Source: Aliamphritea spongicola (GTDB lineage: Bacteria; Pseudomonadota; Gammaproteobacteria; Pseudomonadales; Balneatricaceae). From it: a stretch of 64,000 nucleotides of DNA. The position numbers and the translations under genes were made by a program. The stretch is taken from NCBI GenBank assembly GCA_024347235.1, contig AP025283.1, positions 1,674,001 to 1,738,000 on the forward strand. The letters are read 5' to 3'. This document shows, one piece after another, positions 18,525 through 31,700 of the stretch; positions within the stretch are counted from its first letter, which is position 1; each line of letters opens with the position of its first letter. The notes under the pieces were generated by a model. It ran no database searches. It was not told the DNA's origin and saw only the letters and a list, made by a program, of their open reading frames with translations.

Positions 18525-20563
18525 ATGAGTCATAAAGATCCATTGCTCCAACCGTTTCAGCTGAAACACCTCACATTACGTAACCGTATTATTACTACCG
18601 CTCATGAACCTGCTTACCCGGAAGCAGGCATGCCGAAAGACCGTTACCGGGCTTATCATGTTGAACGTGCAAAGGCAGGTGTAGCGCTGACCATGACCGC
18701 CGGTTCTGCGACGGTATCTAAAGACAGTCCGCCAGTGTTTAACAACATTCTTGCCTATAAAGATGAGGTGGTTCCTTATCTGAAAGATCTGGTAGATGAG
18801 TGTCATGAGCATGGCACTGCAGTCATGATTCAGCTCACACACCTAGGGCGACGGACCGGCTGGTCGAAAGGTGACTGGCTACCGGTGGTGTCACCATCCC
18901 ATGAACGAGAGGCATCCCACCGTGCATTTCCTAAACAGATGGAAGATTGGGATATCGAGCGCATCATCAAAGACTTTGCCGATGCTGCAGAAAGAATGCA
19001 GGCCGCGGGGATGGATGGCATTGAGATCGAAGCTTATGGCCATTTACATGATCAGTTCTGGTCGCCTCTGACGAATACGCTGGAAGGCCCTTATGGCGGC
19101 AGTTTACAGAATCGCGTGCGCTTCACGCTGGATGTGCTTGAAGCCATCCGTGCCAGGGTAGGTACTGAGTTTATTGTCGGCGTGCGTTTCACTGCAGATC
19201 AGGCTCAGAAAGGTGGCTTTGGTTTTGAAGAAGGTGTTGAAATAGCCAAGTTACTGAAGGCATCCGGCCATATTGATTTTCTGAATGTTATCAGAGGGCA
19301 TATCGATACTGATCCCGGGCTGACGGATGTGATTCCGGTGATGGGTATGCGTAATTCTCCGCATTTGGATTTTGCCGGCGAATTCCGTTCATCAGTGGAT
19401 ATGCCGGTATTCCATGCTGCGAAGATTCCTGATGTAGCGACGGCTCGTCATGCGATAGCGGAAGGCAAGCTGGACATGGTGGGAATGACCCGTGCACATC
19501 TCGCTGATCCGCACATTGTCAGAAAGATCATTGAAGGAAGAGAAGAGCAGATCCGGCCCTGTGTTGGAGCGACTTATTGCCTTGACCGTATCTATCAGGC
19601 CGGGGATGCCTTCTGTATTCATAATGCGGCGACAGGCCGTGAACTGACAATGCCTCACGATATTCCTAAGGCAGATGTTAAGAAAAAGTGGTGATTGTAG
19701 GTGCGGGGCCTGCTGGCATGGAGGCTGCCCGGGTGGCAGGTGAGCGTGGCCATGAAGTTATTGTATTAGAAGCGGCAGCACAGGCCGGAGGGCAGCTGCT
19801 ACTGACGTCACAAAGCCCCCGTCGGCAGGAAATGATATCGATCATTGACTGGCGAATGGCTGAATGTGAAAGGCTTGGGGTTGAGTTTCGTTTCAATACC
19901 TGGGCTGAAGCCGCTGATGTGACCACTTTAAAACCGGATGCTGTGATTATTGCCACCGGAGGCTACCCACATACAGAAATTCTTGAGGCAGGAAATGAGC
20001 TGGTAGTATCTGCCTGGGATATTTTATCTGGCGATGTGAAGCCAAAAGGAAAGGTGCTGTTATTTGATGATGCAGGTGATCACGCCGCTATGCAGGCGGC
20101 GGAAGTGATCGCTGACAGCGGTGCAGAACTTGAAGTGATGACACCTGACCGGGCCTTTGCGCCGGAAGTGATGGCCATGAATCTGGTGCCGTATATGCGG
20201 GCAATGCAGCAGAAGGATGTGACATTTACGGTGACTTTCCGGTTGGAGAGTGTGCAGAAAGAAGGCGATGGGCTGGTGGCGCGCGTAGGCAGTGATTATG
20301 GCGGTGTTGAAAAGTACCGGCATGTGGATCAGGTGGTCATTAACCATGGTACCCGACCGCTGGATGACATCTACTTTGATCTGAAAGGTACTTCCAGTAA
20401 CGCCGGTGAAGTGGTTTATGAAGATCTGATCGTCGGAACACCGCAAACCAAAGTTAATAATCCTGACGGAGCATTCCAGTTGTTCAGAATTGGTGATGCT
20501 GTGTCATCCAGAAATACTCACGCGGCGATCTACGATGCGCTGCGTCTGGTGAAAGATATCTAG
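18525..20563 (+). CDS. DgcA-like NADH:flavin oxidoreductase / demethylase (one frameshift)
   Basis: Two-part flavoprotein of the trimethylamine dehydrogenase / dienoyl-CoA reductase family, ~679 residues. Residues 1-375 form an Old Yellow Enzyme FMN barrel (PFQLKHLTLRNRIITTAHEP, MIQLTHLGRR, EIEAYGHLHDQFWSPLTN). Next come [4Fe-4S] cysteines (RPCVGATYCLDRIYQAGD, then FCIHNAA). A C-terminal FAD/NAD domain (VVIVGAGPAGMEAARVAGE) follows a one-base shift near 19690. Closest remembered relatives are dimethylglycine demethylase component DgcA and N-methylproline or stachydrine demethylases, so demethylation of a methylated amine is likely; substrate not determined. It lies 74 bases upstream of dddP on the same strand, probably as an operon. 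Confidence 0.8.
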
Positions 20564-20582
20564 TCTTAATAACAATAAAATC

Positions 20583-20617
20583 GATTACCCGCGCAGACCC
20601 TGTTTGCGTGGGTAATT
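20583..20617 (+). promoter_or_regulatory. Strong RNA hairpin between the demethylase gene and dddP
   Basis: ATTACCCGCGCA (20584-20595) pairs with TGCGTGGGTAAT (20605-20616), one G-U pair included, loop of nine. No T tract follows, so it is unlikely to be a simple terminator. It sits ten bases upstream of the dddP ribosome site and may protect or process the message. Confidence 0.5.
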
Positions 20618-20637
20618 GCACAGGTGAGGAAAGCCTA

Positions 20638-21975
20638 ATGACAGATTTTGTATTCAGTTCATCTAACCGGAAGATAGACCCGACACGGCGCAGAGTCGGG
20701 CAATTTAAACCGGATGGATCGCCAAATGAGAATGATCGTGTAGAAATTGGCCCAACAGACCTGGCATTTAATGAATGGGATGAGCTGGGGCTGACAACAC
20801 CTAATCTGACCCGCATGCGTGAATTTCGTTTACAGCGGATTGTTGATGCGCTGAATAAACAGGATCTGGCCGGTGTTCTGCTATTTGACCCGCTCAACAT
20901 CCGTTACGCCACCGATACTACTAATATGCAGTTGTGGATTACGCATAACCATGCACGGGCATGCTTTGTGGCGGCCAGTGGGCATATGATTTTGTGGGAT
21001 TTCCATAATTGCGAACATTTGTCTTCGTACTTGCCGTTGGTGAAAGAAGTCCGTGGCGGCGCCTCGTTCTTTTATTTTGAAACCGGCGACCGGACTCGGG
21101 AGCACGCGGCTCACTTCGCAAAGGAAATTGACTCCATCTTACGTGAGCATGGTGGCGAAAATCGCCGGCTGGCCGTTGATAAAATTGAAATTGCCGGGCT
21201 GCGTGAGCTGGATAAGTGCGGGATTGAAATCAGTGATGGTCAGGCATTGATGGAGCATGCCCGTGTTATTAAGGGCGAAGATGAAATCAATGCAATGCGC
21301 TGCTCGATTGCATCCACTGAAATTTCAATGCAGTTAATGAAGGAAGCGACGGTTCCGGGTGTAACTGAAAATGATATCTGGTCGGTGTTACATGCGGAGA
21401 ATATTCGCCGTGGTGGTGAGTGGATCGAATGCAGGTTGCTTGCTTCCGGGCCACGCACCAACCCATGGTTTCAGGAGTGTGGTCCCCGGGTAGTGCAAAA
21501 TGGCGAGCTGCTGGCTTTTGATACTGATCTTATCGGGCCCTATGGCATCTGTGCGGACCTGTCACGGACCTGGATGATTGGTGATGCAAAACCTACCGAT
21601 CAGCAGAAACATCTTTATCAGGTTGCTTACGAACATATTCAGTACAACATGCAGTTACTGAAACCGGGAATGAGTTTCCGCGAAGTCACCGAAGCGGGTT
21701 TACGTTTGCCGCCTGAGTACCGGGATCTGCGTTATGGCGTGATGATGCATGGCGTGGGCTTGTGTGATGAGTATCCATCGATTCGCTATCCGGAAGATAT
21801 AGAAGGGCACGGCTACGACGGTGTTCTTGAACCGGGTATGGCTTTGTGTGTAGAAGCTTATGTTGGAGCTGTTGGTGGTGGCGAAGGCGTTAAGCTGGAA
21901 GATCAGGTGATCATCACTGAAGATGGCTATGAAAACCTGACTAACTTTCCTTTCGAAGCTGACTTCCTCAGTTAA
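20638..21975 (+). CDS. dddP: DMSP lyase DddP
   Basis: Intact 445-residue M24-fold protein that cleaves dimethylsulfoniopropionate to dimethyl sulfide and acrylate. It follows DddP closely: PNENDRVEIGPTDLAFNEW, FDPLNIRYATDTTNMQLW, EWIECRLLASGPRTNPWFQE, EDQVIITEDGYENLT. The six metal ligands known in the Roseobacter enzymes are at the same numbers here: Asp295, Asp297, Asp307, His371, Glu406, Glu421. The proposed catalytic Asp377 (HGVGLCDEYP) is also present. A creatinase or prolidase is therefore unlikely. GTGAGGA upstream supports ATG at 20638. It follows a DgcA-like demethylase gene. Confidence 0.92.
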   Translation: MTDFVFSSSNRKIDPTRRRVGQFKPDGSPNENDRVEIGPTDLAFNEWDELGLTTPNLTRMREFRLQRIVDALNKQDLAGVLLFDPLNIRYATDTTNMQLWITHNHARACFVAASGHMILWDFHNCEHLSSYLPLVKEVRGGASFFYFETGDRTREHAAHFAKEIDSILREHGGENRRLAVDKIEIAGLRELDKCGIEISDGQALMEHARVIKGEDEINAMRCSIASTEISMQLMKEATVPGVTENDIWSVLHAENIRRGGEWIECRLLASGPRTNPWFQECGPRVVQNGELLAFDTDLIGPYGICADLSRTWMIGDAKPTDQQKHLYQVAYEHIQYNMQLLKPGMSFREVTEAGLRLPPEYRDLRYGVMMHGVGLCDEYPSIRYPEDIEGHGYDGVLEPGMALCVEAYVGAVGGGEGVKLEDQVIITEDGYENLTNFPFEADFLS

Positions 21976-21985
21976 ATCATGACGT

Positions 21986-22020
21986 GTATACCGGCTCCGG
22001 GATGTTGGTGGCCGGTATAC
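21986..22020 (+). terminator. Hairpin after dddP
   Basis: GTATACCGGC (21986-21995) pairs perfectly with GCCGGTATAC (22011-22020); loop of 15. The following ttccttcccggttt is not a clean T tract. Probable weak terminator or 3'-end stabiliser for the demethylase-dddP message. Confidence 0.5.
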
Positions 22021-22724
22021 TTCCTTCCCGGTTTGCGTATCTCTGCAAACTGTCTTTTCTCTGCTTGTTGTATCTCATCAATAAAAAACGTAATAATTTC
22101 AGTGTATAAGCTGTTAAATACTTTTCTGGTTCTGCCGATAGTAAGCAAAGTATGAGGGACTTAATTGGCCTTTTTATCTGCAAAATGGGTAGCTGATTAT
22201 TATCTGCGACTAATTGATTAGGTAGGCTTTCAGTTAAGCTTGAAATCATCTTTCTGGCATTAGAATGTCATCTTTTGTTAGAAATTTGTTTGAAAACTGC
22301 AGTTCGAGCTGAATCCAGAATTAATGGGCGGGCTTTTACCGTAGTTTTGACATGTTCATGCGTTGGGCCACTGTGAATGATTGGTACTGCGGTGTGTGCA
22401 GGTGTTTTTTAAACGGCTTACTTTGTTAATATCGCATAATAAAACAAGAGCTTATTAGATTTATTCAAGCAAATTTGCTCTTTGGAATGAACAGTATGAT
22501 CAAGTAATTGTTTGATTTTAAACGCGGCGGCGCATTCTCTTGCAGCCGAAAGTAAGAAAGATGTTTGTTGTAGCCTGCTATATGCGGGTTAGATTTGTTT
22601 AAACGGTAATGACTGAAAAATAATTTTTTGTGCTTCAGGGTAGTGAAGCCAATGGACTTGGTTTGCGTTTAAGGATGAATGGCAAAAACCTAGTTATGAT
22701 TGCTCTGATTGGCCCGGGGGGCTT
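22021..22724. promoter_or_regulatory. Long A+T-rich upstream region of the giant adhesin gene
   Basis: About 700 bases with no supported gene; the 21977-22249 open frame on the minus strand has no recognisable product. Adhesin genes of this type often have long regulated upstream regions. I see AAGAGC...GCTCTT symmetry (about 22447-22482) and A+T-rich blocks, but no clear c-di-GMP riboswitch or unambiguous promoter. The ribosome site before ATG at 22725 is probably ggggggc, which is unusual. Confidence 0.4.
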
Positions 22725-25700
22725 ATGGATAAGACCAATAACGCAGTTGTAAATGTTGTTAGTGTTGAAGGTGATGTAGTTGTATTGGATACGGCAGGTA
22801 GTATGCGGGCCGTTCAGATTAATGATCAGCTACAGCCAGGTGAAAAGCTTATTACTTCAGGGGACAGTGAAGCTGTCGTTAGCCTTGGTGGTGAGACTGT
22901 AGAGCAATTACCATCGGACAGCGTTGCGCTGGTTGTGATTGATCCGGAAACCGGTGAAGTCTATCTGAATATCCAAACCCTGTTAGAGCAGAGCCAGGAT
23001 GAAGAATCTGAACTGTCGGAGATTGAACAGTTAATTCTGGCGGGTGCCGACCCTACTGAGTTGTTGGAAGAAACCGCTGCCGGTGGTGAGGGGGCGGTAC
23101 TGCCCCTGCGAATGATGGTTTTACCGGCCTCGGAGAAGTATTGCGTACAGGCGAGTCAGTAATTGCTGAAGCTGGTTACGATACAGGTACCGACGATGAT
23201 GGCCGGGATGGCGGCGATGACCAGCAGCCAGCGCCTGCCGAACTGGTTGTTCCATTAGTTACTCCAGTTGTAAATATTGTTGCTACAGATCCTTCTGCTA
23301 TAGAAGGTGAAGTCGGTGATAGTGTTATTTTCACTGTTAGTCGTGATTTTGATAACGGTGCAAACAGCACTGTTATTTTTACTGTGAGTGGTGGAGATGC
23401 TTTTACTTCTCAAGATATAAGTCAGATCGTATTTGCTGATGCAACCGGCACGACTGTAATAAGTACACAGCAGGAAATTTCCAGCTTTTTGAGTGCTGGA
23501 CAGACTCTCACGTTAGGAGGAAACGCCGCAGCTACGGTCACTTTTATTCCGGCTGACGATAGTTTATTCGAGGGAGCTGAAGTATTTAATGCCGGTTTGG
23601 TTGCCGGTAATAATGTTACTTTGGGTAGCGCTTCAGCATCCGGTGAGTTTCAGGATGAGGATGGTAATAATCCTGATAATCCCAAGGATGAGGTCATCGT
23701 CTCCCTGACCGGGCCGAGCGATGTGGTCGAAGGTGAAACCACCACTGACTACACCGTCAGCCTGAGCGAAGCGGTGCCGGCGGGTAAATCGGTTACCGTG
23801 GCGCTGACGTACAGCTACACCACGGCCTCCGGTACGGACATCACTGAAGTGGCCGATGTGACCATCACCGGTCCGGCGAGCAGTGCGACCTTCAACATTG
23901 CCACCATCGATGATGCGCTGGCCGAAGGGGCGGAAGACTTCACCGTCAGCCTGGGAACCATCACAGACACTAATGACGCGTTCGAAGCGATCGTGGCGGG
24001 CACCAACAACAGTGTCGAAACCACCATCACGGACCAGACCGGCAGTGACAACCCACCGGGTACAGAAGACACCGTCATCGTCTCCTGACCGGGCCGAGCG
24101 ATGTGGTCGAAGGTGAAACCACCACTGACTACACCGTCAGCCTGAGCGAAGCGGTGCCGGCGGGTAAATCGGTTACCGTGGCGCTGACGTACAGCTACAC
24201 CACGGCCTCCGGTACGGACATCACTGAAGTGGCCGATGTGACCATCACCGGTCCGGCGAGCAGTGCGACCTTCAACATTGCCACCATCGATGATGCGCTG
24301 GCCGAAGGGGCGGAAGACTTCACCGTCAGCCTGGGAACCATCACAGACACCAATGACGCGTTCGAAGCGATCGTGGCGGGCACCAACAACAGTGTCGAAA
24401 CCACCATCACGGACCAGACCGGCAGTGACAACCCACCGGGTACAGAAGACACCGTCATCGTCTCCTGACTGGCCCGAGCGATGTGGTTGAAGGTGAAACC
24501 ACCACCGACTACACCGTCAGCCTGAGCGAAGCGGTGCCGGCGGGTAAATCGGTCACCGTGGCGCTGACGTACAGCTACACCACGGCCTCCGGTACGGACA
24601 TCACTGAAGTGGCCGATGTGACCATCACCGGTCCGGCGAGCAGTGCGACCTTCAACATTGCCACCATCGATGATGCGCTGGCTGAAGGGGCGGAAGACTT
24701 CACCGTCAGCCTGGGAACCATCACAGACACCAATGACGCGTTCGAAGCGATCGTGGCGGGCACCAACAACAGTGTTGAAACCACCATCACGGACCAGACC
24801 GGCAGTGACAACCCACCGGGTACAGAAGACACCGTCATCGTCTCCCTGACTGGCCCGAGCGATGTGGTCGAAGGTGAAACCACCACCGACTACACCGTCA
24901 GCCTGAGCGAAGCGGTGCCGGCGGGTAAATCGGTCACTGTGGCGCTGACGTACAGCTACACCACGGCCTCCGGCGCGGACATCACTGAAGTGGCCGATGT
25001 GACCATCACCGGTCCGGCGAGCAGTGCGACCTTCAACATTGCCACCATCGATGATGCGCTGGCTGAAGGGGCGGAAGACTTCACCGTCAGCCTGGGAACC
25101 ATCACAGACACCAATGACGCGTTCGAAGCGATCGTGGCGGGCACCAACAACAGTGTCGAAACCACCATCACGGACCAGACCGGCAGCGACAACCCACCGG
25201 GTACAGAAGACACCGTCATCGTCTCCTGACTGGCCCGAGTGATGTGGTCGAAGGTGAAACCACCACCGACTACACCGTCAGCCTGAGCGAAGCGGTGCCG
25301 GCGGGTAAATCGGTCACTGTGGCGCTGACGTACAGCTACACCACGGCCTCCGGTACGGACATCACTGAAGTGGCCGATGTGACCATCACCGGTCCGGCGA
25401 GCAGTGCGACCTTCAACATTGCCACCATCGATGATGCGCTGGCCGAAGGGGCGGAAGACTTCACCGTCAGCCTGGGAACCATCACAGACACTAATGACGC
25501 GTTCGAAGCGATCGTGGCGGGCACCAACAACAGTGTCGAAACCACCATCACGGACCAGACCGGCAGTGACAACCCACCGGGTACAGAAGACACCGTCATC
25601 GTCTCCTGACCGGGCCGAGCGATGTGGTCGAAGGTGAAACCACCACTGACTACACCGTCAGCCTGAGCGAAGCGGTGCCGGCGGGTAAATCGGTTACCGT

Positions 25701-28700
25701 GGCGCTGACGTACAGCTACACCACGGCCTCCGGTACGGACATCACTGAAGTGGCCGATGTGACCATCACCGGTCCGGCGAGCAGTGCGACCTTCAACATT
25801 GCCACCATCGATGATGCGCTGGCCGAAGGGGCGGAAGACTTCACCGTCAGCCTGGGAACCATCACAGACACCAATGACGCGTTCGAAGCGATCGTGGCGG
25901 GCACCAACAACAGTGTCGAAACCACCATCACGGACCAGACCGGCAGTGACAACCCACCGGGTACAGAAGACACCGTCATCGTCTCCTGACTGGCCCGAGC
26001 GATGTGGTTGAAGGTGAAACCACCACCGACTACACCGTCAGCCTGAGCGACGCGGTGCCGGCGGGTAAATCGGTCACCGTGGCGCTGACGTACAGCTACA
26101 CCACGGCCTCCGGTACGGACATCACTGAAGTGGCCGATGTGACCATCACCGGTCCGGCGAGCAGTGCGACCTTCAACATTGCCACCATCGATGATGCGCT
26201 GGCCGAAGGGGCGGAAGACTTCACCGTCAGCCTGGGAACCATCACAGACACCAATGACGCGTTCGAAGCGATTGTGGCGGGCACCAACAACAGTGTCGAA
26301 ACCACCATCACGGACCAGACCGGCAGCGACAACCCACCGGGCACAGAAGACACGGTATATGTGCGGTTAACGCAGAACGTCGACAGCATTGGTGAAGACG
26401 GTGGTCAGGTAACCTATACAGTTACCCTGGTTGATGAAAATGATCAGCCTATTACAGTACCGGCCGGCGAAACAGTTACAGTTGGTCTGGGTTATACAGG
26501 TAGCGCGGATAGCAGTGAATACACAGGTGAGCAGGCCAGCGTGACGTTTACTGCAGGACAAAGTCAGCAGCAATTTGTAGTTACCAGTGTTGATGATGCT
26601 GTATCAGAGCCGAATGAAAATATCATTGTAGATATTACCTCTATCACAGACAGCGGCGCGTTTGAGAACGTGGAAGAGCATGCTGATAATCAGGTAACAA
26701 CACTGGTCATTGATGATGACGGGACTCCTCAGTTAAGTATTAATGACGTCAGCGTGAATGAAGACGATGGTGTTGCCCGCTTTACGGTAACCCTGTCCCC
26801 AGTATCAGCTTCAACTGTAACGGTTGATTTTGCTACCGCCAGCGGTACAGCGACTCAGTCTGCTGACTTCACTGGTGTGTCTGGTACCTTAACTTTTAAC
26901 GCAGGAGATAATACTGCGTTTATTGATGTGCCTATTACGGATGATGTATTAGCTGAAGGCATTGAAAACTTTGTTGTAAACCTGACCAATGCTGTTAACG
27001 CTGACATTGCTGATAATCAGGGGCAAGGTAGCATTGTTGATGAAACAACGCCGTCTGGTGATGACACCGTCATCGTCTCCCTGACTGGCCCGAGCGATGT
27101 GGTCGAAGGTGAAACCACCACCGACTACACCGTCAGCCTGAGCGAAGCGGTGCCGGCGGGTAAATCGGTCACCGTGGCGCTGACGTACAGCTACACCACG
27201 GCCTCCGGTACGGACATCACTGAAGTGGCCGATGTGACCATCACCGGTCCGGCGAGCAGTGCGACCTTCAACATTGCCACCATCGATGATGCGCTGGCCG
27301 AAGGGGCGGAAGACTTCACCGTCAGCCTGGGAACCATCACAGACACCAATGACGCGTTCGAAGCGATCGTGGCGGGCACCAACAACAGTGTCGAAACCAC
27401 CATCACGGACCAGACCGGCAGTGACAACCCACCGGGTACAGAAGACACCGTCATCGTCTCCCTGACTGGCCCGAGCGATGTGGTCGAAGGTGAAACCACC
27501 ACCGACTACACCGTCAGCCTGAGCGAAGCGGTGCCGGCGGGTAAATCGGTCACTGTGGCGCTGACGTACAGCTACACCACGGCCTCCGGCACGGACATCA
27601 CTGAAGTGGCCGATGTGACCATCACCGGTCCGGCGAGCAGTGCGACCTTCAACATTGCCACCATCGATGATGCGCTGGCCGAAGGGGCGGAAGACTTCAC
27701 CGTCAGCCTGGGAACCATCACAGACACCAATGACGCGTTCGAAGCGATTGTGGCGGGCACCAACAACAGTGTCGAAACCACCATCACGGACCAGACCGGC
27801 AGTGACAACCCACCGGGTACAGAAGACACCGTCATCGTCTCCCTGACTGGCCCGAGCGATGTGGTCGAAGGTGAAACCACCACCGACTACACCGTCAGCC
27901 TGAGCGAAGCGGTGCCGGCGGGTAAATCGGTCACTGTGGCGCTGACGTACAGCTACACCACGGCCTCCGGCGCGGACATCACTGAAGTGGCCGATGTGAC
28001 CATCACCGGTCCGGCGAGCAGTGCGACCTTCAACATTGCCACCATCGATGATGCGCTGGCTGAAGGGGCGGAAGACTTCACCGTCAGCCTGGGAACCATC
28101 ACAGACACCAATGACGCGTTCGAAGCGATCGTGGCGGGCACCAACAACAGTGTCGAAACCACCATCACGGACCAGACCGGCAGCGACAACCCACCGGGTA
28201 CAGAAGACACCGTCATCGTCTCCTGACTGGCCCGAGTGATGTGGTCGAAGGTGAAACCACCACCGACTACACCGTCAGCCTGAGCGAAGCGGTGCCGGCG
28301 GGTAAATCGGTCACTGTGGCGCTGACGTACAGCTACACCACGGCCTCCGGTACGGACATCACTGAAGTGGCCGATGTGACCATCACCGGTCCGGCGAGCA
28401 GTGCGACCTTCAACATTGCCACCATCGATGATGCGCTGGCCGAAGGGGCGGAAGACTTCACCGTCAGCCTGGGAACCATCACAGACACTAATGACGCGTT
28501 CGAAGCGATCGTGGCGGGCACCAACAACAGTGTCGAAACCACCATCACGGACCAGACCGGCAGTGACAACCCACCGGGTACAGAAGACACCGTCATCGTC
28601 TCCTGACTGGCCCGAGTGATGTGGTCGAAGGTGAAACCACCACCGACTACACCGTCAGCCTGAGCGAAGCGGTGCCGGCGGGTAAATCGGTCACTGTGGC

Positions 28701-31700
28701 GCTGACGTACAGCTACACCACGGCCTCCGGTACGGACATCACTGAAGTGGCCGATGTGACCATCACCGGTCCGGCGAGCAGTGCGACCTTCAACATTGCC
28801 ACCATCGATGATGCGCTGGCCGAAGGGGCGGAAGACTTCACCGTCAGCCTGGGAACCATCACAGACACCAATGACGCGTTCGAAGCGATCGTGGCGGGCA
28901 CCAACAACAGTGTCGAAACCACCATCACGGACCAGACCGGCAGTGACAACCCACCGGGTACAGAAGACACCGTCATCGTCTCCTGACTGGCCCGAGCGAT
29001 GTGGTCGAAGGTGAAACCACCACCGACTACACCGTCAGCCTGAGCGAAGCGGTGCCGGCGGGTAAATCGGTCACCGTGGCGCTGACGTACAGCTACACCA
29101 CGGCCTCCGGCACGGACATCACTGAAGTGGCCGATGTGACCATCACCGGTCCGGCGAGCAGTGCGACCTTCAACATTGCCACCATCGATGATGCGCTGGC
29201 CGAAGGGGCGGAAGACTTCACCGTCAGCCTGGGAACCATCACAGACACCAATGACGCGTTCGAAGCGATTGTGGCGGGCACCAACAACAGTGTCGAAACC
29301 ACCATCACGGACCAGACCGGCAGCGACAACCCACCGGGCACAGAAGACACGGTATATGTGCGGTTAACGCAGAACGTCGACAGCATTGGTGAAGACGGTG
29401 GTCAGGTAACCTATACAGTTACCCTGGTTGATGAAAATGATCAGCCTATTACAGTACCGGCCGGCGAAACAGTTACAGTTGGTCTGGGTTATACAGGTAG
29501 CGCGGATAGCAGTGAATACACAGGTGAGCAGGCCAGCGTGACGTTTACTGCAGGACAAAGTCAGCAGCAATTTGTAGTTACCAGTGTTGATGATGCTGTA
29601 TCAGAGCCGAATGAAAATATCATTGTAGATATTACCTCTATCACAGACAGCGGCGCGTTTGAGAACGTGGAAGAGCATGCTGATAATCAGGTAACAACAC
29701 TGGTCATTGATGATGACGGGACTCCTCAGTTAAGTATTAATGACGTCAGCGTGAATGAAGACGATGGTGTTGCCCGCTTTACGGTAACCCTGTCCCCAGT
29801 ATCAGCTTCAACTGTAACGGTTGATTTTGCTACCGCCAGCGGTACAGCGACTCAGTCTGCTGACTTCACTGGTGTGTCTGGTACCTTAACTTTTAACGCA
29901 GGAGATAATACTGCGTTTATTGATGTGCCTATTACGGATGATGTATTAGCTGAAGGCATTGAAAACTTTGTTGTAAACCTGACCAATGCTGTTAACGCTG
30001 ACATTGCTGATAATCAGGGGCAAGGTAGCATTGTTGATGAAACAACGCCGTCTGGTGATGACACCGTCATCGTCTCCCTGACTGGCCCGAGCGATGTGGT
30101 CGAAGGTGAAACCACCACCGACTACACCGTCAGCCTGAGCGAAGCGGTGCCGGCGGGTAAATCGGTCACCGTGGCGCTGACGTACAGCTACACCACGGCC
30201 TCCGGTACGGACATCACTGAAGTGGCCGATGTGACCATCACCGGTCCGGCGAGCAGTGCGACCTTCAACATTGCCACCATCGATGATGCGCTGGCCGAAG
30301 GGGCGGAAGACTTCACCGTCAGCCTGGGAACCATCACAGACACCAATGACGCGTTCGAAGCGATCGTGGCGGGCACCAACAACAGTGTCGAAACCACCAT
30401 CACGGACCAGACCGGCAGTGACAACCCACCGGGTACAGAAGACACCGTCATCGTCTCCTGACCGGGCCGAGCGATGTGGTCGAAGGTGAAACCACCACCG
30501 ACTACACCGTCAGCCTGAGCGACGCGGTGCCGGCGGGTAAATCGGTCACTGTGGCGCTGACGTACAGCTACACCACGGCCTCCGGCACGGACATCACTGA
30601 AGTGGCCGATGTGACCATCACCGGTCCGGCGAGCAGTGCGACCTTCAACATTGCCACCATCGATGATGCGCTGGCTGAAGGGGCGGAAGACTTCACCGTC
30701 AGCCTGGGAACCATCACAGACACCAATGACGCGTTCGAAGCGATCGTGGCGGGCACCAACAACAGTGTCGAAACCACCATCACGGACCAGACCGGCAGCG
30801 ACAACCCACCGGGTACAGAAGACACCGTCATCGTCTCCCTGACTGGCCCGAGTGATGTGGTCGAAGGTGAAACCACCACCGACTACACCGTCAGCCTGAG
30901 CGAAGCGGTGCCGGCGGGTAAATCGGTCACTGTGGCGCTGACGTACAGCTACACCACGGCCTCCGGTACGGACATCACTGAAGTGGCCGATGTGACCATC
31001 ACCGGTCCGGCGAGCAGTGCGACCTTCAACATTGCCACCATCGATGATGCGCTGGCCGAAGGGGCGGAAGACTTCACCGTCAGCCTGGGAACCATCACAG
31101 ACACTAATGACGCGTTCGAAGCGATCGTGGCGGGCACCAACAACAGTGTCGAAACCACCATCACGGACCAGACCGGCAGTGACAACCCACCGGGTACAGA
31201 AGACACCGTCATCGTCTCCCTGACCGGGCCGAGCGATGTGGTCGAAGGTGAAACCACCACTGACTACACCGTCAGCCTGAGCGAAGCGGTGCCGGCGGGT
31301 AAATCGGTTACCGTGGCGCTGACGTACAGCTACACCACGGCCTCCGGTACGGACATCACTGAAGTGGCCGATGTGACCATCACCGGTCCGGCGAGCAGTG
31401 CGACCTTCAACATTGCCACCATCGATGATGCGCTGGCCGAAGGGGCGGAAGACTTCACCGTCAGCCTGGGAACCATCACAGACACCAATGACGCGTTCGA
31501 AGCGATCGTGGCGGGCACCAACAACAGTGTCGAAACCACCATCACGGACCAGACCGGCAGTGACAACCCACCGGGTACAGAAGACACCGTCATCGTCTCC
31601 CTGACTGGCCCGAGCGATGTGGTTGAAGGTGAAACCACCACCGACTACACCGTCAGCCTGAGCGAAGCGGTGCCGGCGGGTAAATCGGTCACCGTGGCGC

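Noticed and set aside
20638-21975. Creatinase or Xaa-Pro dipeptidase
   Set aside because: The fold is shared, but the sequence and the exact metal-ligand positions fit DddP much better.
21977-22249. 90-residue open frame on the minus strand
   Set aside because: It runs through the dddP hairpin and an A+T-rich gap, with no recognisable product.
22560-22724. c-di-GMP riboswitch before the adhesin
   Set aside because: The phrases ggtttgcgttt and agccaatgg recall GEMM parts, but the conserved core order and helices are not there.
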